This document shows positions 53,444-62,371 of a stretch of DNA of 64,000 nt, piece after piece. The DNA comes from an uncultured Erysipelotrichaceae bacterium. GTDB taxonomy: Bacteria; Bacillota_I; Bacilli_A; Erysipelotrichales; Erysipelotrichaceae. Where the stretch lies: the NCBI GenBank assembly GCA_945877255.1, contig CAMCRE010000002.1, forward strand, positions 62,001 to 126,000, written 5' to 3'. Numbering within the stretch: the stretch's first letter is position 1; each line of letters begins with the position of its first letter. Below the pieces are notes generated by a model. That model ran no database searches. It worked only from the letters and a program-made list of their open reading frames with translations, and was not told where the DNA came from. The translations under genes were made by a program, and so were the position numbers.

Positions 53444-55261
53444 ATGAATAAAAGCTTGAAAAAAGTACTTTTAGGTTCTTTAGTAGCTGCTACAGTATTA
53501 ACTGCTTGTGGAACTAAAGCAAATAAAGAGTTAGTAGTAGATACGATAGAATTTAGTGGTGACTTCTTTACATCACAATTCAGCAGCTCATCTTATGATA
53601 TGGATGTTGTTCACTTAATATCTGGTACAGGAACAATCGCTCAAACATCAGCAGGTAAATTAGTTGTAAACAAAGGTATCGTTGAGAATGACAAAGTTGA
53701 ACTTGTTGATGATGCAGACGGCAACAAAGTTGTAACTTGGAAAATCCGTAAAGACTTAAAATGGAGTACAGGAAAACCAATTACTGCAAAAGATTTTGCG
53801 TTTAGTTTGTTATTCCAAAACTCTAAAGAGTGGAAAGCTGCTGGAGCTTCTGTTAGTCCATCAGAAGAAATTATTGGATTAGTAGATTACTCAAATGGAA
53901 AAGCAGATGCAATCAAAGGAGTTAAACTTGTTGATGATCACACAATTTCATTAACAATTGATAAATCTAAATATCCTTATTTCTATGAATATTCATACTA
54001 TGGTATTGATGCGTTGTCATTAGAAGATATTGGTGAAGGATTGAAAGTAGAATCAGGTGACTTCGGGGTTAAATTAGTAGGAGATGTTGCTGCCGCAGCA
54101 AAAGCAATTAAAGCTAAACAAGTAGATTCTAGAAAACCAACTTCAACATATGGAAAATATGTAATTGACAAGACAAGTGAAACAGAAGTTGTATTTAAAT
54201 TAAACCCTAACTATGTAGGAAACTATGAAGGTGTTAAGCCTACAATTCCAACAATCGTATTAAAAGCAAACAAAAACGAAGAATTACGTTTCCAACGTTT
54301 AAGCCAAGGGGAAGTTGACTATGTGCCATCATTTATTGATGCTAAACAAGTTGCAGAAGCTAAAAAATCTCCAGATAAATTTACATTACATGCATTACCA
54401 CGTAATGGATATGGAGTATTAAACTTCGCAAACGAGTTTGGACCTACTAAAGATGTACATGTTCGTCGTGGAATTGCACACTTAACAAACAGAAGTAAAG
54501 TTATTGCAGATGTATTCGGTGGAGATGGAATTGCGACACACGGTGAATATGCGATTGCACAATGGATGGTAAAAGAAAAAGAAGCAGAGCTTAATGAAAA
54601 ATTAAACAAATATAGCTTTGACGTTGCATTAGCAAATAAAGAATTCGATCAATCAGAATACCGTTTTGAAGCAGATGGTGTAACACCATTTGATGTTTCA
54701 AAAGCGTCAGAAACTTACTTACGTCACAACTCTAAAAAAGAGCCATTAGCAGTTCACCATGTTGGAGGAAGTCAAACAGTTCTTCAATCAATTGAATCTG
54801 GATACAAAGAAAATGCTGCTAAAGTTGGGATGAAATATACAAATGCATTAATAGATTTCAAAGAGTTATTAAAACTAAGAGATTTAACGGCAGCAAATGA
54901 TCCAAAACAAAGCGCTCATATGTTTACATTGGCTAATGGTTTCACAGGTTCAGTGTTTGATCCATATATTTCTTCAATTCACTCAAGAAATATTGGTGAT
55001 CCACTAAGAAACGGAATGCGTGTTAAAGATGCTCAAATCGACAAATTAGCTGAAGAATTAAGAGCAATTGCTCCACAAGATACAGCTGCATTTGCGAATA
55101 AATGGTTAGAATACCAAGTAAGATATAATGAAATTTTACCAGCATTACCATTATACTCTAACTACACATTCGATGCGTTCTCAAATGCGAAAGTTAAAGA
55201 GTCAGGTGCTACAGCAATTAGAAGCTGGTCACAAACAATCGAATACATGAAGTTAAAATAA
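53444..55261 (+). CDS. oppA: Oligopeptide ABC transporter substrate-binding lipoprotein
   Basis: A 605-residue SBP family 5 lipoprotein. The signal sequence LKKVLLGSLVAATVLTACG has a lipobox LTAC with the lipid-bearing Cys at residue 22. Family features are VTWKIRKDLKWSTGKPITAKDFAFSLLF and the C-terminal HMFTLANGFTGSVFDPYISS. It captures peptides outside the membrane and delivers them to OppBC. I chose ATG 53444 after AGGAGGAAAAA; an upstream in-frame start (53411) would put the signal peptide too far in. Length is slightly above the usual ~540. A hairpin separates it from oppB. Confidence 0.92.
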   Translation: MNKSLKKVLLGSLVAATVLTACGTKANKELVVDTIEFSGDFFTSQFSSSSYDMDVVHLISGTGTIAQTSAGKLVVNKGIVENDKVELVDDADGNKVVTWKIRKDLKWSTGKPITAKDFAFSLLFQNSKEWKAAGASVSPSEEIIGLVDYSNGKADAIKGVKLVDDHTISLTIDKSKYPYFYEYSYYGIDALSLEDIGEGLKVESGDFGVKLVGDVAAAAKAIKAKQVDSRKPTSTYGKYVIDKTSETEVVFKLNPNYVGNYEGVKPTIPTIVLKANKNEELRFQRLSQGEVDYVPSFIDAKQVAEAKKSPDKFTLHALPRNGYGVLNFANEFGPTKDVHVRRGIAHLTNRSKVIADVFGGDGIATHGEYAIAQWMVKEKEAELNEKLNKYSFDVALANKEFDQSEYRFEADGVTPFDVSKASETYLRHNSKKEPLAVHHVGGSQTVLQSIESGYKENAAKVGMKYTNALIDFKELLKLRDLTAANDPKQSAHMFTLANGFTGSVFDPYISSIHSRNIGDPLRNGMRVKDAQIDKLAEELRAIAPQDTAAFANKWLEYQVRYNEILPALPLYSNYTFDAFSNAKVKESGATAIRSWSQTIEYMKLK

Positions 55262-55268
55262 TAACACG

Positions 55269-55299
55269 AAGAGGATAGTATATTATGTACTATCTTCTT
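55269..55299 (+). terminator. Intercistronic hairpin between oppA and oppB
   Basis: A 12-bp stem with one G-U pair (AAGAGGATAGTA / TACTATCTTCTT), 7-nt loop and only a short T-rich tail. It may stabilise oppA mRNA and reduce read-through, giving more binding protein than permease. Confidence 0.6.
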
Positions 55300-55318
55300 A
55301 TTGACGAAAGGGGATAGT

Positions 55319-56290
55319 ATGTTTAAGTATATTATTAAAAGAATTTTTACGCTAATACCGGTGTTCTTTGCGATGTCTATCATTATTTTTGGTATTTCAC
55401 AAATGACACCAGGAAATATGGTGGACATTAAATTAGCACAAAATGCTAGCTTAAAACAAGCCGACAGAGAGATTATGCGTATCGCATTAACTAAAAAATA
55501 TGGATTGGATAAACCTATTCATGAGCGTTATGTAATTTGGTTAAAAAACACGTTTACTGGGGATCTAGGTGAAACAGTAGACGGAAAACCAGTTACACAA
55601 GCTTTAGCAGAGCCAATGAAAAATACGATTATTTTAAATCTTTTTGTGATCTTAATTTCGTTAACGATTTCTATTATCGTGGGAATTAAGTCGGCTGTGA
55701 AAAAAGGGAAGCTCTATGATCGATTCTGGCAAGTATTCTCGTTAGTTGGAACAAGTATGCCAACGTTCTTTATCGGTATTATTTTAATTTTCATTGTAGC
55801 AATCAATTTAAAATTATTACCAACAGGTGGAATGCCTTCAGTAAGATTAGAAGGTTTATCTTATTTTGTTGAGTTGTTACGTCATATGATTTTACCAATT
55901 ATTACATTAACGATTGGTAGTTTAGCGGGAACAGTGCGTTACGTTAGAAATGCCATGGTAGATGCATTAAATCAAGATTACATTAGAACAGCACGTTCAA
56001 AAGGATTATCTGAAAAAGTAGTAGTTTATTCGCATGCGTTTAAAAACGCTTTAATTCCAGTTGTAACTATTGTAATCGGATCAATTGGTGGATTATTTGC
56101 GGGTTCATCTATTACAGAAACAGTATTTAGTTGGAATGGATTAGGTTCAAGACTAGTATCCGCAATTAATGCACGTGATTGGGGAATTGTAATGGCAGTT
56201 AATTTATTTACTGCTGCAATTTACTTATTAACGAATTTTATCACGGATATCGCTTATGCACTAGTTGATCCGCGTGTAAAATTATCTTAA
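55319..56290 (+). CDS. oppB: Peptide ABC transporter permease, OppB type
   Basis: A 323-residue permease with six helices. It opens MFKYIIKRIFTLIPVFFAMSIIIFGI and has the PGN segment after the first helix and the EAA-loop YIRTARSKGLSEKVVVYSHAFKNALIPV (coupling helix for the ATPase), ending DIAYALVDPRVKLS. Start ATG 55319 follows AAAGGGG by about 5 nt. It lacks any large extracellular insert, in contrast to OppC. Confidence 0.93.
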   Translation: MFKYIIKRIFTLIPVFFAMSIIIFGISQMTPGNMVDIKLAQNASLKQADREIMRIALTKKYGLDKPIHERYVIWLKNTFTGDLGETVDGKPVTQALAEPMKNTIILNLFVILISLTISIIVGIKSAVKKGKLYDRFWQVFSLVGTSMPTFFIGIILIFIVAINLKLLPTGGMPSVRLEGLSYFVELLRHMILPIITLTIGSLAGTVRYVRNAMVDALNQDYIRTARSKGLSEKVVVYSHAFKNALIPVVTIVIGSIGGLFAGSSITETVFSWNGLGSRLVSAINARDWGIVMAVNLFTAAIYLLTNFITDIAYALVDPRVKLS

Positions 56291-56306
56291 GAAAGGAGAA
56301 TAATGA

Positions 56307-58100
56307 ATGAAAAAGAAAACGATTTTTGGGAAGTTATTCTCTAAAAAAGAAGTAGTAATTAAAGAAGTTGATAACAGTAAAATAATTACTCCAGGACAAG
56401 CTGTTTTCAACAATTTCAAATCTAATAAATTAGCTGTTACTGGACTATTCATGTTTATTTTAGTTGTGGCTACAGTGTTTATTGGGTCGGCATTGCTTAA
56501 ATTTGATGAAAACTACGTTCAAACAACGTTACAAAATATTGCACCAGGTGCAAATTATTTAAAAGCACCAGCTTCATTAAACGGTAACGTTAAAAAAATT
56601 GTATCGGGAACATCGTTTAGTTATGCAATTGATAAGTCTAATAAATTGCATTACTGGGGAGTAGATGTTGATGGTGCATTGAAAGTACCTGAAAAATTAA
56701 AAAGTAAATCATTTAGTGATATCGCTGTAAGTGATAATCACGTTGTTGCTGTTGATAGTAATGGTGAATTACATCTGTGGGGAAATAACAGTGGTCGCCA
56801 ATTAGAACTTGATGAAGTTACAGAAAGAAAAGTATCAACAGGGCAAGTTAAAAAAGTAATTGCAGGTCGATTATATTCTGGTGTGGTAATGGAAAACAAA
56901 CAAATTCACGTTTGGGGGACAAACTCATTAGAACAAATCGCACTTAAAACAGACTGGAAAACACGTGTTGTAGATGCAGTTGCATTACCAGAAAACATTA
57001 TTTTACTTTTAGATGATGGTAGTGTTAAAGTAACAGGTATCAACATTTTAAGTTCAAGTTTACCAGAATCACTTGCTAACGGAGAGAAAAAAGTTGTTAA
57101 AATTGCGGGGGCGTACTTAAATGGTCTTGCATTAACAGCAGATAATGAATTAATTTCGTGGGGTGGAAGTCATCGTGGTTTAGAAATCACAAAACAATAC
57201 GATAAAAAAATTAAAGATATTGTAGGAGGTTATGCTGTATTCCATATATTATTTGAAGATGGTACAGTAGAAACATTAGGGACAACAGCTGTATACGGTG
57301 AACAATTATCTGTAAAAGAAAACGTTGATACAATATATGCTGGTTATTTCCAAAATTATGCAGTTATGAAAGATAATACAATCAAACCTTGGGGATTAAA
57401 AGGATTTCTACTAGGGAGTGATGAATTTGGGCGTGATGTATTTGTGAGGTTAGTACACGGTGGAAAAACATCATTACTTGTAGGAATTGTGGCGGTATTA
57501 ATTTCAACGTTTATCGGATTATTAATTGGAACAATTGCTGGGTTCGTCGGTGGAGTAGTAGATAATGTCTTAATGCGTTTTTCTGAAATTGTTACTTCTA
57601 TTCCGTTCTTACCATTATTAATTACATTATCATCAATTATAGGAACGAGACTAACACAAAATCAACGTATGTACTTAGTAATGGTTATTATTGGGGTATT
57701 AAGTTGGGTAGGATTAGCACGTTTAGTTCGTGGTCAAATTTTAGTCGAAAGAGAAAAAGATTTCGTGTTAGCAGCACGTGCATTAGGAATTCGTCAATAT
57801 AAAATTATTTTAAAACATATTTTACCAAGTGTATTAAGTATTGCGATTGTGAATATGTCGTTAAGCTACGGGGGAATGATGTTAACAGAAGCAGGACTGT
57901 CATTCTTAGGATTTGGGGTTATGCCACCAACACCTACATGGGGTAACATGTTGAATGGTGCACAAAAAGCCGAAGTAATTCAATTCTACTGGTGGAGATG
58001 GGTATTCCCAGCATTAGCAGTATTTATTACAGTATTAGCAGTAAACTTAGCTGGAGATGGTATTAGAGATGCCGTTGATCCAAAAGCAAATGAGAAATAG
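56307..58100 (+). CDS. oppC: Peptide ABC transporter permease, OppC type, with an RCC1-like beta-propeller insert
   Basis: A 597-residue permease, about twice the usual ~300. Residues 1-85 are the OppC N-terminus with helix 1 (about 42-66); residues ~362-597 resume with the family motif LLGSDEFGRDVFVRL (369-383), four or five helices, the EAA loop DFVLAARALGIRQYKIILKHILPS and the GDGIRDAVDPK end. Between them (about 95-362) are seven repeats of ~38 residues, each ending in a W-G or related turn (LHYWG, LHLWG, IHVWG, LISWG, IKPWG), the RCC1/BLIP-II pattern of a seven-bladed propeller. It lies in the first extracytoplasmic loop, facing OppA. The join to the GSDEFGRD motif is direct. It is in frame and undisrupted. 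Confidence 0.92.
   Translation: MKKKTIFGKLFSKKEVVIKEVDNSKIITPGQAVFNNFKSNKLAVTGLFMFILVVATVFIGSALLKFDENYVQTTLQNIAPGANYLKAPASLNGNVKKIVSGTSFSYAIDKSNKLHYWGVDVDGALKVPEKLKSKSFSDIAVSDNHVVAVDSNGELHLWGNNSGRQLELDEVTERKVSTGQVKKVIAGRLYSGVVMENKQIHVWGTNSLEQIALKTDWKTRVVDAVALPENIILLLDDGSVKVTGINILSSSLPESLANGEKKVVKIAGAYLNGLALTADNELISWGGSHRGLEITKQYDKKIKDIVGGYAVFHILFEDGTVETLGTTAVYGEQLSVKENVDTIYAGYFQNYAVMKDNTIKPWGLKGFLLGSDEFGRDVFVRLVHGGKTSLLVGIVAVLISTFIGLLIGTIAGFVGGVVDNVLMRFSEIVTSIPFLPLLITLSSIIGTRLTQNQRMYLVMVIIGVLSWVGLARLVRGQILVEREKDFVLAARALGIRQYKIILKHILPSVLSIAIVNMSLSYGGMMLTEAGLSFLGFGVMPPTPTWGNMLNGAQKAEVIQFYWWRWVFPALAVFITVLAVNLAGDGIRDAVDPKANEK
56589..57392 (+). other. RCC1-like seven-repeat propeller domain inside oppC
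   Basis: Repeat starts are at about residues 95 (VKKIVSG), 135 (SDIAVSD), 180 (VKKVIAG), 220 (VDAVALP), 260 (VVKIAGA), 300 (IKDIVGG) and 340 (DTIYAGY). Repeats 4 and 6 have the W-G turn degraded to VTG and TLG. The last repeat ends in WGLKGFLLG, running into the permease. Confidence 0.82.
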
Positions 58101-58109
58101 GAGGTATTT

Positions 58110-59051
58110 ATGAGTAAGTTAGTTGAAATTAAAAATTTACACACATACTTCGAAACGAAACGTGGTTTAGTTAAAGCTGTTCGTGGCGTAAGTTTCTCAA
58201 TTGAAGCAGGAAAAACATTAGGGGTAGTTGGTGAATCTGGTTCAGGAAAATCACAAACTGCAATGTCAATACTACAATTATTTGAGTCTAATCAAAAAGT
58301 TTACGATGGAGAAATTATTTTTGAAGGAAAAGACTTAACGAAATTAAGTGAAGTTGAATTAAGAAAAATTAGAGGAAATGATATTTCAGTTATTTTCCAA
58401 GAACCAATGACTTCATTAAACCCAGTATTTAAAATCAGCAAACAAATTGCTGAAGTATTAATGCTACACCAAGGGTTATCTGAAAAAGATGCTGAAGAAA
58501 AAGCGTTAGAAATGCTTAAATTAGTTAGAATTTCTAACCCAGAAAAAATATTACATTCTTATCCATTCCAATTATCAGGTGGTATGCGTCAACGTGTTAT
58601 GATTGCGATGGCGTTAGCTTGTAAACCTAAATTGTTAATTGCGGATGAGCCGACAACTGCACTTGATGTAACGATTCAAGCTCAAATTTTAAAATTAATG
58701 AATGAATTGAAAGATGAAATGGGAACATCAATTATGTTTATTACGCACGATTTAGGGGTAATTAATCAAATGGCAGATGATATTGTTGTAATGTATAAAG
58801 GTCAAGTATTAGAAAAAGCACCAAGAGAATTAATATTTGAAAACAACAAATATTTACATCCATATACATTTGAATTGTTAAAAGCGATTCCTAGAATTTC
58901 CACAAAGAAAAATCCAGCTAAAGATATTTTAGATCATGATCCATTAGTATTGCCAGAAGGTTATACATATGATGAAGTGGATGGTGTAGAAAGTGAATTA
59001 ATTGAAATTGAACCAAATCACTTTGTAAGATGCTATAAGAAAGGAGTTTAA
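58110..59051 (+). CDS. oppD: Peptide ABC transporter ATPase, OppD type
   Basis: A 313-residue ABC ATPase: Walker [11 protein letters not shown] (about 39-48), Q-loop [12 protein letters not shown], signature [15 protein letters not shown], Walker [13 protein letters not shown] and H-loop FITHDLGV, then an oligopeptide-permease C-terminal domain ending in [13 protein letters not shown]. It pairs with OppF below the OppBC permease. It follows oppC by 9 bp with SD GGAGG, and its length is normal. Confidence 0.95.
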   Translation: MSKLVEIKNLHTYFETKRGLVKAVRGVSFSIEAGKTLGVVGESGSGKSQTAMSILQLFESNQKVYDGEIIFEGKDLTKLSEVELRKIRGNDISVIFQEPMTSLNPVFKISKQIAEVLMLHQGLSEKDAEEKALEMLKLVRISNPEKILHSYPFQLSGGMRQRVMIAMALACKPKLLIADEPTTALDVTIQAQILKLMNELKDEMGTSIMFITHDLGVINQMADDIVVMYKGQVLEKAPRELIFENNKYLHPYTFELLKAIPRISTKKNPAKDILDHDPLVLPEGYTYDEVDGVESELIEIEPNHFVRCYKKGV

Positions 59052-59052
59052 A

Positions 59053-60351
59053 ATGAGTAAATTATTGATTAAAACTGAAGATTTAAAACAATATTTCGTA
59101 ATCGATAAAAAAGGGAAATTAATTAAAACTCCTGTTTATTTAAAAGCAAACAATGGAATTAATTTAGAAATATATGAAAATGAAACGTTTGGATTAGTAG
59201 GTGAATCTGGGTGTGGAAAATCTACATTAGGAAGAGTGATTTTGCAATTGTATCCACAGGAGCGTGGAAATACGATTTATTATGGTAGAACGGTGTTTGA
59301 ATTAAATCCTAAATACTTAAAAAAATATTTAGATAATGCTTTTGAAATTTATGCGAGAGTAGAAGCAGAAATTCAAAAAGCTATCAATAAAAATAGCCAG
59401 TCTTTATTAGATAAAGCACATCGTGAATATCGTGCAGTCGCAAGAATTGCAGGTGCCTTATTATTACATCCAAATAAAGAACAAGCTAAAGCTGCGTTAA
59501 AAGAAGAATATCATGCAGGTATTTCAAATGATTTAGTAGCACTTGAAAAAGCACAAGCAATAGTTAAAAAATTAGAATCTGATGTAGCTAATCACGAAAA
59601 ATTTGCAGAATTAAATAGTTTTAAAGATTATGGTGTGGATTTAACGCTACTCACAAAAGAAGAAATGCGTCAATTGAGAAGAGACTTACAAATTATTTTC
59701 CAAGATCCATATTCTTCTTTAGATCCTAAAATGACAGTAGGTCAAATTATTTCAGAAGCTTTAGTTGAACACGGTTTATTTAAAGATAAATCAAAAGAAT
59801 TAGAAGAGTATGTTTTAGAAACAATGGAAAAATGTGGTTTAGATCGTAGTTTTATTCACCGTTATCCACATCAATTTTCTGGTGGGCAACGCCAAAGAAT
59901 TGGAATTGCGAGAGCATTAGCTTTAAAACCAAAGTTTATTGTGTGTGATGAAAGTGTTTCGGCATTAGACGTATCTATTCAAGCTCAAATTTTAAAATTA
60001 TTACAAGAACTTAAAGAAAAAGAAAAATTGACTTATTTATTTATTTCACATGATTTAAGTGTTATTAATAATATTTGTGATCGTGTAGGTGTAATGTATT
60101 TTGGTAATATGGTGGAATTAGCAGAAAGTGATGATATATTTGACAATCCTGTGCATCCATATACTAAAATGTTGTTGAGTGCAATACCTTCTATGGATGA
60201 AAGAAAAGAAGTGTCGATTGCTGTATTTGATTCTACATATTCTATTGAAAATGCAGATCGTAGTAAAGATACAATTTGCGGGGATGAAATACAATTAGTA
60301 CGTAAACCAATGAAAGAAGTTGAACCTAATCACTTCGTTGCTGAATTTTAA
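59053..60351 (+). CDS. oppF: Peptide ABC transporter ATPase, OppF type, with a helical insert
   Basis: A 432-residue ATPase against ~310 in the family. Walker [10 protein letters not shown] (50-58) is followed, after RGNTIYYG, by about 120 mainly helical, charged residues (about 80-200, with [19 protein letters not shown] and [24 protein letters not shown]) before [26 protein letters not shown] (Q-loop Gln217). The signature [15 protein letters not shown] (~276), Walker [13 protein letters not shown] and H-loop FISHDLSV are intact, so it should be active. It follows oppD by 1 bp; its TAATG overlaps the next small gene. Confidence 0.94.
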   Translation: MSKLLIKTEDLKQYFVIDKKGKLIKTPVYLKANNGINLEIYENETFGLVGESGCGKSTLGRVILQLYPQERGNTIYYGRTVFELNPKYLKKYLDNAFEIYARVEAEIQKAINKNSQSLLDKAHREYRAVARIAGALLLHPNKEQAKAALKEEYHAGISNDLVALEKAQAIVKKLESDVANHEKFAELNSFKDYGVDLTLLTKEEMRQLRRDLQIIFQDPYSSLDPKMTVGQIISEALVEHGLFKDKSKELEEYVLETMEKCGLDRSFIHRYPHQFSGGQRQRIGIARALALKPKFIVCDESVSALDVSIQAQILKLLQELKEKEKLTYLFISHDLSVINNICDRVGVMYFGNMVELAESDDIFDNPVHPYTKMLLSAIPSMDERKEVSIAVFDSTYSIENADRSKDTICGDEIQLVRKPMKEVEPNHFVAEF

Positions 60352-60518
60352 TGAAAAAATGGTTTAAAAAAGAACAACCTGAATTAAAAGAGCTAAACGA
60401 TAAAACTGAAAAAGGTGATACGACAGCAATGATTATTGCTGCAATGTTTACGTTAGTTTTACCGGTTGCAACAATATTATTACTTGCATTTGGTATAGTG
60501 TTCTTAATATTCAAATAA
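60351..60518 (+). CDS. Small membrane protein at the end of the opp operon
   Basis: A 55-residue frame starting in the oppF stop (TAATG) and running to 60518. It opens [19 protein letters not shown], a charged cytoplasmic segment, then a hydrophobic stretch (about 26-54) and a Lys end. A hairpin follows. The TAATG coupling and the shape (charged tail, one helix or a helical hairpin) suggest a real translated protein, possibly associated with the transporter; I know no homologue. Counts in this area were cross-checked against the opposite-strand translation, and the end could be off by one base. Confidence 0.62.
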   Translation: MKKWFKKEQPELKELNDKTEKGDTTAMIIAAMFTLVLPVATILLLAFGIVFLIFK

Positions 60519-60543
60519 AAGCTATGAATCATAGCTTTTATTT
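60516..60543 (+). terminator. opp operon terminator
   Basis: AAAAGCTATG, a short loop, CATAGCTTTT followed by A and T-rich sequence. Confidence 0.75.
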
Positions 60544-60560
60544 ACTTTTAGGAGGTGAAT

Positions 60561-61907
60561 ATGCGTAAAAATTTTATTGTTCAGTTTTTTAAAATATTAT
60601 TTCCAGTTATGTTACAATCAATTGCTTCAACTGCAATTAATTTGGTAGATAATGTGATGGTGGGACAATTAGGGAATACTGCAATTTCAGCAGTGGTTAC
60701 TTCTAATCGTTATTTAATGATGTTTAATTTTGCGTTGTGGGGAATAATGGGGGCAAGTAACATTTATATTGCACAATATTACGGTAGTGGCAATAAAAAT
60801 GCAATGCAACAATCGTTTCGTATTTCTGTTTTAACATCACTATTTGTTGTGGTGCCGGTTATTACAATAACGATATTATTTCCGGGAAATATTGGCTATT
60901 TTTTTGTGAAAGATAAATTAGTAGTATCGGAAATGGTAAAATATTTAGCAGTTATGAGTATTGGATATATCCCGTTTGTAATTTCACAAAATATTTCTTC
61001 GGCAATGCGTGCAGTAGGGAATATTAAAATTCCTGTCATCGCAACAATTTCTGGTGTAATTACAAATACCGTGTTAAATTATTGTTTAATTTTTGGGAAT
61101 TTCGGTTTTCCGCAAATGGCATTATCTGGTGCTGCGTTAGCAACCGTTATTTCTCGTTTTGTGGAGTTTATCATAGTGTACAGTTTTTATTTTAAAAAAA
61201 TGCCTTTTTATTCTAAAATAAAAGACTTCACAAAAATTGAATTTTTCCGTTTAAAAATGATCGTGAAAAAATCTATTCCGTTAACGATTAATGAATTGGC
61301 TTATGGTGCAGGTTTAGCAATGTTATTAAAAATATATGCAACAAGAGGTGTAACAGCGTTAACTGCATATGGTATTGCGGCTAATTCATCTGATTTATTT
61401 TATTCATCTTTTCAAGGTTTAATGACGACTATCACAATATTAGTCGGACATAAATTAGGAGAAAACAACTTATCAGAAGCAAAGGAAAATGCGTATACAA
61501 TATTGAAATTATCGTTTGGGATAGGAATATTATTTTCGATAGTTTTAGCGATTGTTGCACCTGTTTTTCCTGCGATATTTAATATGTCTAGTGCAGTAAC
61601 AAGTGATGCATTATCACTTGCTACAAAAATGTTATACATTGTAGCATTTGCATTATCTGCACAATACACATACGTTGCAGGGTATATGATTCTTCGAATA
61701 GGTGGAGATATGCGTTCAACATTATTGTTAGATTCAGGATATATGTGGTGCGTCAACATTTTAATTTTATTCATTTTAAGTACAACCACAAATTTAAATG
61801 TTTTGGTATTAATGTTTATTGGACATTTTACTGATGTTGTGAAAATGTTGATTGCGATATATTTTGTGAGGAAAGAAAAATGGCTCGTTAATTTATCTAT
61901 AAATTGA
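60561..61907 (+). CDS. MATE family efflux transporter
   Basis: A 448-residue membrane protein with 12 hydrophobic helices in two similar halves: FPVMLQSIASTAINLVDNVMVGQLGNTAISAV opens the first, and KSIPLTINELAYGAGLAMLLKIYATRGVTALTAYGIA the second, the MATE pattern. It exports drugs or metabolites using a Na+ or H+ gradient; the substrate is unknown. I chose ATG 60561 with GGAGGTG 4-5 nt upstream; an in-frame GTG at 60555 is part of that SD. Confidence 0.9.
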   Translation: MRKNFIVQFFKILFPVMLQSIASTAINLVDNVMVGQLGNTAISAVVTSNRYLMMFNFALWGIMGASNIYIAQYYGSGNKNAMQQSFRISVLTSLFVVVPVITITILFPGNIGYFFVKDKLVVSEMVKYLAVMSIGYIPFVISQNISSAMRAVGNIKIPVIATISGVITNTVLNYCLIFGNFGFPQMALSGAALATVISRFVEFIIVYSFYFKKMPFYSKIKDFTKIEFFRLKMIVKKSIPLTINELAYGAGLAMLLKIYATRGVTALTAYGIAANSSDLFYSSFQGLMTTITILVGHKLGENNLSEAKENAYTILKLSFGIGILFSIVLAIVAPVFPAIFNMSSAVTSDALSLATKMLYIVAFALSAQYTYVAGYMILRIGGDMRSTLLLDSGYMWCVNILILFILSTTTNLNVLVLMFIGHFTDVVKMLIAIYFVRKEKWLVNLSIN

Positions 61908-61952
61908 TTAAATGCGCTAAATTTCGGTATAAATAAAAAATTTTAGGAGTAT

Positions 61953-61981
61953 CTTTATTTTATTAGTACAATAAAATAAAG
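61953..61981 (+). promoter_or_regulatory. Perfect inverted repeat abutting an SD
   Basis: CTTTATTTTATT (61953-61964), 5-nt loop, AATAAAATAAAG (61970-61981). The right arm runs into the SD AAAGGAG of the next gene. It could be an operator or a weak SD-masking hairpin. Confidence 0.5.
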
Positions 61982-61989
61982 GAGTCCAT

Positions 61990-62274
61990 ATGAATTTTAG
62001 AGAAATGGAAAATTTATTACAATACATATTTTTGCGTTATAAAGTAACTAAACCTAGCTACATTCAAGAATGCGAAGCATACTATTGTGATGAGATAAAA
62101 AAACTTGTTGAAAACACGATAAAATTGTTGGATAAAGAAGAAAAAAGAATCATTGAAAAAGACTTTATTGAAAACGAAAATAATTGGTGGAATGATTATT
62201 ATTCAAGAGCAACATATTATCGCTTAAAGAAAGCATGCATGAAAAAATTCATTCGATTAATTAATGGACAATAA
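61990..62274 (+). CDS. Small protein, possible sigma-region-4-like DNA-binding fold
   Basis: A 94-residue protein with a good SD (AAAGGAG) and its own terminator. It has a helical N-terminus and a C-terminal half with KLLDKEEKRIIEKDFIENENNWWNDYYSRATYYRLKKACMKKFI, which looks like the helix-turn-helix of sigma region 4 or phage ArpU-type regulators (LDxxE start, then SRATYYRLKKA as recognition helix). It also recalls a small protein family of mollicutes. Function is unknown and the HTH reading is inference. Confidence 0.6.
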   Translation: MNFREMENLLQYIFLRYKVTKPSYIQECEAYYCDEIKKLVENTIKLLDKEEKRIIEKDFIENENNWWNDYYSRATYYRLKKACMKKFIRLINGQ

Positions 62275-62278
62275 TCGT

Positions 62279-62308
62279 TAAAACTTGTGTTAAATACAAG
62301 TTTTTTTT
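62279..62308 (+). terminator. Terminator after the 94-residue protein gene
   Basis: AAACTTGT (62281-62288), 7-nt loop, ACAAGTTT and a run of T. Confidence 0.85.
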
Positions 62309-62321
62309 ATGGGTAATATGG

Positions 62322-62351
62322 TTGAGAGGCAGTCGGTTTTTTTGTTATAAT
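62322..62351 (+). promoter_or_regulatory. suf operon promoter
   Basis: TTGAGA (62322-62327), 18 bp, TATAAT (62346-62351) preceded by TGT (extended -10). Confidence 0.72.
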
Positions 62352-62371
62352 AAACGAAAGGAAGGAATTTT

